In this document: one piece after another, positions 1 through 7,587 of the stretch
Numbering within the stretch: the first letter of the stretch is position 1
How the letters are laid out: each line of letters opens with the position of its first letter
Assembly: GCA_017940955.1 (NCBI GenBank)
Contig: JAGAXP010000232.1
Coordinates: forward strand, 1-54,573
DNA from: Oribacterium sp.
GTDB lineage: Bacteria > Bacillota_A > Clostridia > Lachnospirales > Lachnospiraceae
DNA length: 54,573 nucleotides
Direction of reading: 5' to 3'
The notes under the pieces: model-generated
Seen by the model: only the letters and a program-made list of their open reading frames with translations
Told to the model about the DNA's origin: nothing
Databases searched by the model: none
Translations under genes and position numbers: made by a program

Positions 1-141
1 GATGCACTTACTGCGGTCATTGAAAGCACGAGTCTTGTCGAGCAGGAAATTACTGTTGATGACAACACAAGGTCGGTCCTTTCTCTTACTGCTATGCCGT
101 TTACTGTGAAGATAACAGGAGCAGGGGTCGGCGGCACTACA
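1..141. repeat. Terminal direct repeat (circular overlap), left copy
   Basis: Bases 1-141 are identical to 54433-54573. The repeat lies inside a coding frame that continues without a break across the join, which is expected of a circular molecule cut at an arbitrary point. The length is typical of a k-mer overlap left by an assembler, so it is probably not a physical phage terminal repeat. Confidence 0.95.
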
Positions 142-1095
142 GTGCTCGTCATTGAAAGAGCCGAGGATTACCACATCGACAGACCGGATGAGACAGACTT
201 CAATGGTTTTGCAGGAGAGACTGTCGCACTGTTTTCACAGACAGGAGAGACAGGCATCACCATAAATCGTGAAGACCTCATGGGAATACTCGATGACGGT
301 GCAAGCTACAGACTTATTGCAACAGTAAAAGACAGCCTGGGGCAGAGCGATACAGCTTCGCTTGAGTTTGAAGTCCACTGGGCGCACCAGGCAGTAATGC
401 CGAGAGGAACGGCCGTCATTTCGGATACGGTCGCTTTTATTACCCCGGAGCAGCCGGAAGGTTTCATGGAAGGCGATACCTGCGACATCTACAGGCTGTC
501 AGCTGACAGACCGGAACTTATCGTCTCCGGCGGCAGCTTTGGTACGGTCTATGTCGATCCGTATCCTGCAATCGGTGAGTTCGGGGGACACAGGATAGTG
601 TACCGAACTGCAGACGGAGATTACATCACGGCAGATAACGAACTGGCATGGCTTGATATAACAGCAGAGGATGGTGACTGTTTGAATCTCATATCCTCCC
701 TCATAGATTTTGACGGAGAGCAAATAGAGTTCATATACGATGTCACGCATTCAAACTCCTGGGAGAAGGACTTCAAGGAGACAAGATATCTCGGAGGTTC
801 TGTCGCAGGCGATTGGAACAAGGCAGTCGGAAGGACGGCAAGTCTAAAAGGGTCAACTGTGACAATAAAAGACCAGGAGACTATGCGTAAGTTCAGACGG
901 CTTGCCATGTATCCCGGCATTTGTCATATCCGTACAGTTGATGGTTCGAGCTTTGCCTGTGACATACAGGTTTCAGAGGACAGAAACTACGACAAAGATA
1001 CGATTCGTGCTGATTACAGTCTGACCGTTACGAGGGTAGATCCCCAGGAGCCGGAAGGAATGACATACGCAGAATGGATAAGTGAGGAGGAGTGA
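1..1095 (+). CDS. Fn3-rich phage tail protein, C-terminal part (gene split by contig ends)
   Basis: This is the 3' part (codons 643-1006) of the gene that starts at 52507. Position 1 corresponds to 54433 on the circle and the reading frame matches exactly, so an ATG at 94 is not the true start. This part holds a last beta-rich segment and a tail-associated C-terminal region rich in aspartate and aromatic residues. The stop at 1093-1095 is followed at once by the next tail gene (ATG 1099), with GAGGAGG just before the stop acting as its ribosome site. Likely role: distal tail or tail-tip structural protein. The family assignment rests on the Fn3-like segments in the first part and on gene order. 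Confidence 0.85.
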   Translation, partial: DALTAVIESTSLVEQEITVDDNTRSVLSLTAMPFTVKITGAGVGGTTVLVIERAEDYHIDRPDETDFNGFAGETVALFSQTGETGITINREDLMGILDDGASYRLIATVKDSLGQSDTASLEFEVHWAHQAVMPRGTAVISDTVAFITPEQPEGFMEGDTCDIYRLSADRPELIVSGGSFGTVYVDPYPAIGEFGGHRIVYRTADGDYITADNELAWLDITAEDGDCLNLISSLIDFDGEQIEFIYDVTHSNSWEKDFKETRYLGGSVAGDWNKAVGRTASLKGSTVTIKDQETMRKFRRLAMYPGICHIRTVDGSSFACDIQVSEDRNYDKDTIRADYSLTVTRVDPQEPEGMTYAEWISEEE

Positions 1096-1098
1096 TGA

Positions 1099-2103
1099 AT
1101 GAACTGGAAAAATGGATACAGTGCGAGTTACTACGCATACTTCATCGACCCCTCAAGCTGGAGAGAAACAGAGCGTCTTGAGATAACAGGAGGGAGCATA
1201 AGCAGGTCGGCAGACGGACTTCGGGATTCAGCCGACATCGACTGCAAGGAATATCCTCAAGGGATAGAACGCTACATCAGAATATATCTTGATGCAAGGC
1301 AGGGAGGCACGTCATCGCACGTGCCTCTTTTTACGGGGCTTGCGACAAGTCCATCAAGGGATATTGATGGATATTATGAAACAAACAGTCTCGAGTGCTA
1401 TTCCGTTCTGAAGGCTGCCGATGATGTACTTCTTGACCGTGGATACTATGTACCTGCTGAAGCAAATGGAGCACAGGTCGTGAGAGATCTTCTTTCATGC
1501 ATTCCTGCTCCTGTCATAGCAGAGACATCAGCTCCGGGGCTTCAGTCATCCATCATCGCAGAAGATGGTGAGACAAGACTTTCAATGGCTGACAAGGTAT
1601 TAAGTGCCATCGGCTGGAGAATGAAGATAGCAGGTGACGGAACAGTGCTCCTTCAGCCGGAGCCTGTTGATGTATCGGCTCAGTTTGATCCGATAGACCA
1701 GGATGTTCTCGAGCCTTCCATAAAGGTCGATTATGACTGGTACAGCTGTCCGAATGTTTTCAGGGCAGTCAAGGAAGATCTGTCTGCGGTAGCCCGTGAT
1801 GACTCTCCGGACAGTCCTCTTTCCACGGTGTGCCGCGGAAGAGAGGTCTGGGCAGAAGAAACATCCTGCGAGCTTAATACGGGGGAGTCCATCAGCGAAT
1901 ATGCAGTCAGAAGACTCCGTGAGCTTCAAAGGATTCGTCTTACTGCAAGCTACGACAGAAGATATAACCCCGATGTGATTGTCGGAGATCTTATAAGGCT
2001 CCGTTATCCCGTGCAGGAACTTGACGGAGTTTTTCGTATCACAAGTCAGAAGATAGAACTTGGTTTTGCAGCAAAAACAAGTGAGGAGGTTGAAGCAATA
2101 TGA
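1099..2103 (+). CDS. Phage tail/baseplate hub-like protein
   Basis: A 334-residue protein between the Fn3 tail protein and the fibre gene. It opens with a region that describes excursions in frame and position typical of hub proteins (ITGGSISRSADGLRDSADID), has a central domain with SMADKVLSAIGWRMKIAGDG and ends with a beta-rich DVIVGDLIRLRYP/DGVFRITSQKIEL segment of the kind seen in phage late-control/hub proteins. No catalytic motif was recognised. Start chosen at ATG 1099, 3 nt after the upstream stop; GAGGAGG lies 8-14 nt before it. The stop overlaps the next ATG (ATGA at 2100). Function is inferred from position and general resemblance. Confidence 0.65.
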   Translation: MNWKNGYSASYYAYFIDPSSWRETERLEITGGSISRSADGLRDSADIDCKEYPQGIERYIRIYLDARQGGTSSHVPLFTGLATSPSRDIDGYYETNSLECYSVLKAADDVLLDRGYYVPAEANGAQVVRDLLSCIPAPVIAETSAPGLQSSIIAEDGETRLSMADKVLSAIGWRMKIAGDGTVLLQPEPVDVSAQFDPIDQDVLEPSIKVDYDWYSCPNVFRAVKEDLSAVARDDSPDSPLSTVCRGREVWAEETSCELNTGESISEYAVRRLRELQRIRLTASYDRRYNPDVIVGDLIRLRYPVQELDGVFRITSQKIELGFAAKTSEEVEAI

Positions 2104-4217
2104 GTATTAGTAAGGACCTGATAGAGGTCATAAAGTCCTCAAATAAAAAGGATACAAAAGCCTATGATACGCAGGCTACAGTCACAAGGGTGGAAGGGTC
2201 TACCGTATGGGTGCATATTCCGGGCGGAGTCGATGAAACCCCTGTGAAGAAAACAGTAAACGCAAAGGAAGGTGACAAAGTTCAAGTTAGAGTGTCCAGT
2301 GGTTCTGCGTGGCTTATGGGAAATGCATCAGCGCCTCCTACAGACGATACTACGGCTCTTCTTGCCACTCAGTATGCGAGGACGGCAAATGCCGCAGCAG
2401 AATCAGCTGTGCAGTCGGCAAAGACTGCAGGCGAGGCGGCCGCTGAAGCAGTGGCTACAGCCGAATCGGTGAGAGGGCTGGCAAAAGAAGCCAAGACAGA
2501 TGCAGACTCAGCGAAGATTTCGGCAAAGGAGGCAGGAGATGCTGCAAATAATGCTCTTCATCAGCTAAGTATCGTTGAAGATGTGGTCGGTACTCTTAAC
2601 TGGATCAGTGAGCACGGTGAGTACAAGCTGACCCGAGATACATCAGTGAAGGAAGGGAAGGTTTATTTCACAAGAAGTGAATCTGCTCCGTATGTCTATA
2701 CTGCAGTACTGGAGCCTAAAGATGAAGACCTTGGATCGTATTACGAGCTGTTTATTGATGAGGCCGTCTCAAACTATATTGCTACGCATCTTGCTCTTAC
2801 CGATGATGGTCTTTATGTCATGAGTGACAAGTCGAAGTGGAAGGTTCTTGTCGCAAACGATGGTGTTTATATCATCGATGATAAGAATAAGACAGTGGCC
2901 AGATATAAGGATGTTATAACTCTTGGACACGATGATGGCACACAGAATTATCAGAAACTCGATTATCATAGTTTGCAGCTCGTTGATAAAGAAGGCAATT
3001 CATACTTCTATATTTCAGACTTAAGAGACCAGTATGGTGAACTTGAAGTGGATGATTACTTTACTGGTGATGGAAGGGTGCTTCTGTTCAACCTAAAATA
3101 TGAAGCGATTGATACTTCATATAAGGTAAGAGTAAATGGAACGGTGATTGACGATGATTCGGTTGAAAAGCGTAAAGATTCTATTTATTTTGAGACTCCT
3201 CCAACCGGAACTATTTATGTGCATTACAAGACAAGATCAATAAGGGCTAAGGCATACACTCTTGGATTAAGACAGAACGATTCACCTAATAATATGGGAG
3301 CCTTCAGCGTGGTTGAAGGATACCATAATAGTGCCAGGGGGAACTACTCGCATTCCGGAGGATATTGTTCGGTAGCAAAGGGGCGGTCTTCTTTTGCACA
3401 TGGTGATGATGTCTGGGCTGTTGGTGATGGTTCTGTTGCATTCGGAAATGACAACGATGTAAATGGTACTTATGCATATGGAGGAGGCATAGGGTGCGAA
3501 GTTGACGGATATGCTGCCTTTGCACATGGAAAAAATCTCATTGCAAACAGCAATCAGATGGTTTGTGGAGAGTTTAACGCTGCAGATGATACGAGCGCAT
3601 TCATAGTTGGAAATGGATCAAGTTCAGGACGCTCTAATGCGTTTGCGGTCAGCAGAGAGGGTATTCCATACTGTAGAAATAAGAATAACGAGTATGACAG
3701 CATTTTTAATTTAATCTACCCTGTTGGAAGTATATACATGTCGGTGAACAACGTATCACCGACTTCTTTGTTCGGGGGCACCTGGGAGCGGATAAAGGAC
3801 AGATTTCTGTTATCAGCCGGAGATAGTTATGCCGCAGGAGGCACAGGAGGCAGCGCCGATGCATCACTTCCTGCTCATACTCACAGCGTATCCGGAACAG
3901 CAGCATCTAATGGTGCTCACACACATACGGTGTCCGGAACTGCCGCATCCAATGGTGGACACACGCACGGTATGGGAAATATCTGGAGTGACGGTTCCGG
4001 TTCAAGCTCTGCATATACCATGAGCACAAGCAGGAAACTAAAGACACGAAATACTGCATCTGCCGGAGCGCACACCCATACAGTATCTGGTACCGCTGCA
4101 AGCAACGGTGCTCATACACATTCAGTCAGTGGTACGGCCGCAAGTGCAGGTGTTGATGCTAAAGGAAAGAACATGCCACCGTATCTTACGGTCTATATGT
4201 GGAAGAGAACAGCTTAA
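2100..4217 (+). CDS. Tail fibre / receptor-binding protein with YadA-like head and collar-type tip
   Basis: A 705-residue fibre. Residues about 20-80 form a small beta domain that probably attaches it to the tail. Residues about 85-155 are an alanine-rich heptad helix (AAAESAVQSAKTAGEAAAEA), which is a likely trimeric coiled coil. Residues about 410-495 hold short SxAxG repeats like the YadA head (SVAKGRSSFAHGD, GSVAFGNDNDVNG). From about 535, YPVGSIYMSV and LFGGTWERIKDRFLL mark the gp10-C/collar-type tip, followed by several HTHSVSGTAAS-like repeats whose HxH pairs resemble metal sites in other fibre tips. Last structural gene before lysis; likely decides host range. Confidence 0.85.
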   Translation: MSISKDLIEVIKSSNKKDTKAYDTQATVTRVEGSTVWVHIPGGVDETPVKKTVNAKEGDKVQVRVSSGSAWLMGNASAPPTDDTTALLATQYARTANAAAESAVQSAKTAGEAAAEAVATAESVRGLAKEAKTDADSAKISAKEAGDAANNALHQLSIVEDVVGTLNWISEHGEYKLTRDTSVKEGKVYFTRSESAPYVYTAVLEPKDEDLGSYYELFIDEAVSNYIATHLALTDDGLYVMSDKSKWKVLVANDGVYIIDDKNKTVARYKDVITLGHDDGTQNYQKLDYHSLQLVDKEGNSYFYISDLRDQYGELEVDDYFTGDGRVLLFNLKYEAIDTSYKVRVNGTVIDDDSVEKRKDSIYFETPPTGTIYVHYKTRSIRAKAYTLGLRQNDSPNNMGAFSVVEGYHNSARGNYSHSGGYCSVAKGRSSFAHGDDVWAVGDGSVAFGNDNDVNGTYAYGGGIGCEVDGYAAFAHGKNLIANSNQMVCGEFNAADDTSAFIVGNGSSSGRSNAFAVSREGIPYCRNKNNEYDSIFNLIYPVGSIYMSVNNVSPTSLFGGTWERIKDRFLLSAGDSYAAGGTGGSADASLPAHTHSVSGTAASNGAHTHTVSGTAASNGGHTHGMGNIWSDGSGSSSAYTMSTSRKLKTRNTASAGAHTHTVSGTAASNGAHTHSVSGTAASAGVDAKGKNMPPYLTVYMWKRTA

Positions 4218-4230
4218 GGAGGCGATTGAA

Positions 4231-4368
4231 ATGATGATGAATTTAATACTGTTTATCGCAGGCATATGCCTGGGTGTACCGCTCGGCTGGGCGGTTCTTT
4301 TTTTACTCACAATGAGGGATCTGTGGCCGAAGGAGCCGAAGTCCAAAGAGGACTGGAAAGTCATGTAA
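4231..4368 (+). CDS. Small single-span membrane protein of the lysis region
   Basis: A 45-residue protein starting at ATG 4231, preceded by AAGGAGG at 4216-4222. Residues 4-27 are a hydrophobic span (NLILFIAGICLGVPLGWAVL) followed by a charged tail (KEPKSKEDWK). It lies between the fibre and the holin in the same operon, 13 nt before the holin start. Such small membrane proteins near holins can modulate lysis, but nothing in the sequence proves that role. It is too short for a family call. Confidence 0.6.
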   Translation: MMMNLILFIAGICLGVPLGWAVLFLLTMRDLWPKEPKSKEDWKVM

Positions 4369-4381
4369 GGAGGGATTTGTC

Positions 4382-4816
4382 ATGAAGGAATTTTGGGGTG
4401 TCGTACAGGTCATTTTTGCCGGGGTCGGCGGGTGGCTTGGATATTTTTTAGGAGGGTGTGACGGTCTTTTGATAGCACTTGTAGTATTTGCGGTCTGCGA
4501 CTACATATCCGGGGTGATGTGTGCCGTACATGATAAGAAGCTGTCCAGCGCAGTTGGGTTCAAGGGCATCTGCAGAAAGGTGCTCATTTTTATTTTAGTA
4601 GGAATCGCAAACATCATCGATGTGCATGTGATTGGGGAAGTCGGAATCCTGCGAACAGCAGTGATCTTTTTCTATATCTCAAATGAGGGGCTCTCCCTTG
4701 TTGAGAATGCGGCTTACCTGGGACTTCCGATTCCAAGCCAGCTGAAGGCGGTGCTTGAACAGCTTCATGACCGTGATGAAAAGGAAGGTGATAATAATGG
4801 CATACACAAACAGTAA
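4382..4816 (+). CDS. Phage holin (phage_holin_4 / Cp-1-like family)
   Basis: A 144-residue membrane protein with about three hydrophobic spans (residues 5-35, 35-50 and 62-100), the central VVFAVCDYISGVMCA and a GFKGICRKVLIFILVGIANIID segment characteristic of the holin family found before amidases in Firmicute phages. The C-terminus is short and charged (HDRDEKEGDNNG). GGAGGG lies at the correct distance upstream. The end overlaps the endolysin start by 20 nt, which couples the two lysis genes. Role: pore formation that releases the endolysin. Confidence 0.9.
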   Translation: MKEFWGVVQVIFAGVGGWLGYFLGGCDGLLIALVVFAVCDYISGVMCAVHDKKLSSAVGFKGICRKVLIFILVGIANIIDVHVIGEVGILRTAVIFFYISNEGLSLVENAAYLGLPIPSQLKAVLEQLHDRDEKEGDNNGIHKQ

Positions 4817-5585
4817 ACTCGTATCATACAAGAAACTGTCTCCGAATCATTCGGGGAGAAGAAAACATAGTATTGACCGTATCTCACCACACTGCGTGGT
4901 AGGTCAGTGTACTGCAGAGGGACTGGGGTCATGGTTCGCACGATCATCCACAGAGGCATCCAGCAATTATGGCATTGACAGGGATGGTCGTGTTGGACTC
5001 TATGTGGAAGAGAAGAACCGTTCATGGTGCACCTCATCTGCTGCCAATGACAACAGGGCAGTGACCATAGAATGTGCATCCGACACAAGAGAGCCTTATG
5101 CGATGAACAGCAAGGTCTACAATACACTCGTGAAGCTATGCGTGGATATCTGCAAGAGGAACGGAAAGAAGAAGCTCATCTGGTTTGGAGACAAGTCAAA
5201 GGCTCTGAACTATGATCCGAAGACTGATGAGATGGTGCTCACTGTACACAGATGGTTTGCCAATAAGTCTTGCCCAGGAAATTGGCTGTATTCCAGGCTT
5301 GGCAAACTGGCGAGTGAAGTCACAAAACAGCTTGGAGGAACGGGAGAGAAGAAGACAGAGAAGACTTCTCCGAAGGCAAAAGTGCCGTATAAGGTGGAGG
5401 TCACCGTTTCGGATCTTAACATCCGCAAAGGTCCCGGTACGAACTATGCGAAGACTGGAAAATACACCGGAAAAGGAGTGTTCACCATCACAGAAGAAAA
5501 GAGCGGCAAAGGCTCTGACAAAGGATGGGGCAAGCTGAAATCTGGGGCAGGATGGATTGCTCTTGATTACGCAAAGAGAATATGA
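4797..5585 (+). CDS. Endolysin: N-acetylmuramoyl-L-alanine amidase (Amidase_2) with SH3b domain
   Basis: A 262-residue lysin. The amidase domain covers about residues 15-170: ISPHCVVGQ supplies an expected zinc histidine (H32), and VLTVHRWFANKSCPGNWL supplies H151 and C159 (HxxxxxxxCPG). A linker rich in Lys/Glu follows and residues about 195-262 form an SH3b cell-wall-binding domain (VSDLNIRKGPGTNYAKTG, GWGKLKSGAGWIALDY). The start at ATG 4797 was preferred over an earlier in-frame codon at 4755 because AAGGAAGGTG lies just upstream. It cleaves the bond between muramic acid and L-alanine of peptidoglycan. There is no signal peptide, so it depends on the holin. Confidence 0.92.
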   Translation: MAYTNSKLVSYKKLSPNHSGRRKHSIDRISPHCVVGQCTAEGLGSWFARSSTEASSNYGIDRDGRVGLYVEEKNRSWCTSSAANDNRAVTIECASDTREPYAMNSKVYNTLVKLCVDICKRNGKKKLIWFGDKSKALNYDPKTDEMVLTVHRWFANKSCPGNWLYSRLGKLASEVTKQLGGTGEKKTEKTSPKAKVPYKVEVTVSDLNIRKGPGTNYAKTGKYTGKGVFTITEEKSGKGSDKGWGKLKSGAGWIALDYAKRI

Positions 5586-5594
5586 CACTTGCTA

Positions 5595-5634
5595 TGAGCC
5601 TGTGAGGATTTTTCCTTGCAGGCTTATTTTTTTT
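5595..5634 (+). terminator. Rho-independent terminator after the lysis module
   Basis: AGCCTG and AGGA pair with TCCT and CAGGCT around a T-rich loop, followed by a run of eight T. It closes the late tail/lysis operon before the integration module. Confidence 0.8.
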
Positions 5635-5638
5635 GTCA

Positions 5639-5695
5639 TTTTTTCGTTCCGGAACCCTCTCGATGTCCGAGGGAAGGTGAAGGGAGGAATCTCAA
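5639..5695 (+). promoter_or_regulatory. Leader motif, copy A (TTTTTTCGTTC-N14-TGTCCGAGGGA)
   Basis: TTTTTTCGTTC at 5639-5649, then exactly 14 nt, then TGTCCGAGGGA at 5664-5674, then GGGAGG as ribosome site for the gene at 5696. The same two blocks with the same 14-nt spacing occur at 22254 and 26781, each time directly before an early gene. CCCTC/GAGGG can form a local hairpin here. Role unknown: an RNA leader or protein-binding control element is inferred. Confidence 0.6.
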
Positions 5696-6100
5696 ATGAC
5701 ACATGAACAGAGAAAACAGATTATCAGCCTTCGCAGTGAAGGACTCGGATACAAACGTATAGCAGACAAACTCGGACTATCCATAAACACAGTGAAGTCG
5801 TTCTGCAGAAGACAGAAAGACAATCCTGGCATCAGCATCCCGGCAGGTACAAAGGTCTGCCTGCAGTGCGGAAATCCAGTAGGGCAGATTCCGGGAAGAA
5901 AGGAAAAGAAATTCTGCTCGGACAAATGCCGAATGGCATGGTGGAATGCACACCCGGAACTCGTGCAGCGGAAAAATGCCCGTGAGATGATCTGTCCGAA
6001 CTGCGGGAAACATTTTACTGTCTTTGGAAACGTAAAAAGAAAGTACTGCAGCCATGAGTGTTATGTGACTTATAGATTCGGGGGCGGTTATGGACGGTAA
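5696..6100 (+). CDS. Small HTH plus zinc-finger DNA-binding protein (sigma-70 region-4-like)
   Basis: A 134-residue protein. Residues 3-40 form a helix-turn-helix close to sigma-70 region 4/resolvase HTH (LRSEGLGYKRIADKLGLSIN). Two zinc-finger-like cysteine sets follow: CLQCGNPVG...FCSDKC (about residues 54-80) and CPNCGKHF...YCSHEC (about 100-122). Proteins of this layout commonly precede serine recombinase genes in Firmicute mobile elements. It overlaps the next small gene by 11 nt. Likely a regulator of the recombinase module or an excision helper; that role is inference. Confidence 0.7.
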   Translation: MTHEQRKQIISLRSEGLGYKRIADKLGLSINTVKSFCRRQKDNPGISIPAGTKVCLQCGNPVGQIPGRKEKKFCSDKCRMAWWNAHPELVQRKNAREMICPNCGKHFTVFGNVKRKYCSHECYVTYRFGGGYGR

Positions 6101-6266
6101 GAGATTCACGGACGAGCTTCTGTATCAGGGTACTATGAGCGTGGCAAAAGAGATGCTGAAAAGCGGTGCTATAAATGAAACGGATTATAAGAAGATAGAG
6201 GATCATTTCATCAAAAAATACAGTCCCGCAATAGGCACACTAATGGCCGAAAATGAGTTGACTTAA
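6090..6266 (+). CDS. SHOCT-like small protein
   Basis: A 58-residue protein (MDGKRFTDELLYQGTMSVAK at the N-terminus) with KEMLKSGAINETDYKKIEDHF, the short helical pattern typical of SHOCT domains (a short C-terminal oligomerisation/binding domain). It starts at ATG 6090 inside the end of the HTH/zinc-finger gene and ends at TAA 6264-6266, just where the following promoter-like element begins. SHOCT-type small proteins often sit between such regulators and large serine recombinases. The exact function is unknown. Confidence 0.6.
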   Translation: MDGKRFTDELLYQGTMSVAKEMLKSGAINETDYKKIEDHFIKKYSPAIGTLMAENELT

Positions 6267-6288
6267 GCCTTCTTCAGAGTGATGTATA
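6258..6288 (+). promoter_or_regulatory. Promoter-like element, divergent copy (TTGACT-N19-TGTATA)
   Basis: TTGACT at 6258-6263, 19 nt including TTCAGAGTGATG, then TGTATA at 6283-6288. It shares the TTCAGAGTGAT core and the 19-nt spacing with three copies at 36384, 37690 and 38316. It lies 22 nt before the start of the first recombinase gene and overlaps the stop of the SHOCT gene. Confidence 0.5.
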
Positions 6289-6309
6289 GACACGAAAGGA
6301 GGCTTGAAG

Positions 6310-7587
6310 ATGACTACTATATCAAGAGTTGAGGCTCCTGCACCGAAGGCAATGACAAGAAAAAAGGTCGCAGCCTATGCCAGGGTCTCAAAGAACACTG
6401 AACGCACAATGCATTCTATGTCTGCGCAGATCAGCTATTATAACAGCCTGATCCAGAAGAATTCAGAATGGGAGTTTGCAGGCATCTATTCAGACGAAGC
6501 CATCACGGGTACAAGCGCAGAAAGACGACCGGGCTTTATGAAGTTAATTGAAGACTGCGAAGCGGGAAAGATAGACATTGTGCTCACAAAATCGATAAGC
6601 AGGTTTGCAAGGAACACTGTAGACCTTCTGGATGCAGTCAGGCATCTGAAAAAGCACGGAGTGGCCGTTAAGTTCGAGAAAGAGAATATCGACTCGCTCA
6701 CAACAGACGGAGAGCTGATGCTCACTATTCTTGCATCCTATGCCCAGGAAGAGGTACAGGCTATGAGCGAGAATATCCGATGGACGATTCAGAAACACTT
6801 TAAAAAAGGACAGCTCAATGGGTGCTGCAGATTCCTGGGCTACAGATGGTATGACGAAGAGAAGACGCTGCTCGTGGTCCCGGAAGAGGCAGAACTGGTA
6901 AGACGGATATTCAAGATGTATGAATCGGGTAGTTCGCTTCAGCAGATTTGCAGAGCTCTTACAAACGAAGGAATCCCGGGTATTCGTGGAGGCAAATGGG
7001 AGAAAACAAGTATAAGTCAGATTTTGCAGAATATCACCTATACAGGAAACCTCCTGCTCCAAAAGACTTACTCGCAGGATCCTATAACTAAGAAGTCGAA
7101 AAAGAACAAGGGAGAGAGACCGCAGTATTATTCGGAAAAGGCTCACGAGGCAATCATTGACATGGAAACTTTCCAGGCAGTGCAGAAACGGCTTGAGCAT
7201 ATGAGAGAGATTGGCAACTCCGAGTGTTATGAATTGCATCCGTTTTCAAGAAAGCTCGTATGCAGTGACTGCGGCAGCCGTTACATGAGGAGGACAAGCA
7301 GGAAGAAAACAGGCACAGTGTTCTATTCCTGGATATGCTGGAAACATAAGCAGGAAGGCAGTAAGGGATGTAAAGGACGAGGAATATCCGAGATCAAGCT
7401 GAGGGCTTATTCCTGTGATGTGCTCGAGTGGGAGCAGTTTGATGGAGATAAGTTCAGAGATGTTGTGGAGAAGATAATAGTGAAAGAGGACGGACTTGAG
7501 TTCTTCCTCTATGATGGAACGAGAAAGGAAATAGCAGATGTCAAACGTAACCATTATTCCGGCAAGAAAAAAGATACTGTCAAATAG
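6310..7587 (+). CDS. Large serine recombinase 1
   Basis: A 425-residue site-specific recombinase. The resolvase domain (residues about 18-160) has YARVSKN with catalytic Ser27, SRFARNTVDLLDA and the conserved FEKENIDSL and YAQEEVQAMSENI strings. The recombinase domain covers about 170-265 (RRIFKMYESGSSLQQICRAL). A zinc ribbon follows (CSDCGSRYMRR and a C-x-C/C pair near residue 350). Start chosen at ATG 6310 with AAAGGAGG at 6296-6303. The gene overlaps the second recombinase by 50 nt, so the pair is probably translated together. It inserts or excises DNA by double-strand cleavage and 180-degree rotation. Confidence 0.93.
   Translation: MTTISRVEAPAPKAMTRKKVAAYARVSKNTERTMHSMSAQISYYNSLIQKNSEWEFAGIYSDEAITGTSAERRPGFMKLIEDCEAGKIDIVLTKSISRFARNTVDLLDAVRHLKKHGVAVKFEKENIDSLTTDGELMLTILASYAQEEVQAMSENIRWTIQKHFKKGQLNGCCRFLGYRWYDEEKTLLVVPEEAELVRRIFKMYESGSSLQQICRALTNEGIPGIRGGKWEKTSISQILQNITYTGNLLLQKTYSQDPITKKSKKNKGERPQYYSEKAHEAIIDMETFQAVQKRLEHMREIGNSECYELHPFSRKLVCSDCGSRYMRRTSRKKTGTVFYSWICWKHKQEGSKGCKGRGISEIKLRAYSCDVLEWEQFDGDKFRDVVEKIIVKEDGLEFFLYDGTRKEIADVKRNHYSGKKKDTVK

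Noticed and set aside
1..141. 141-base repeat as a genuine phage terminal repeat
   Set aside because: It lies inside a tail gene far from the terminase genes and has the length of a common assembler k-mer; circular overlap is the simpler reading.
94..1095. ATG 94 as the start of a 333-residue tail protein
   Set aside because: The frame is open to position 1 and continues without a break from 52507 across the circle join; there is no ribosome site before 94.
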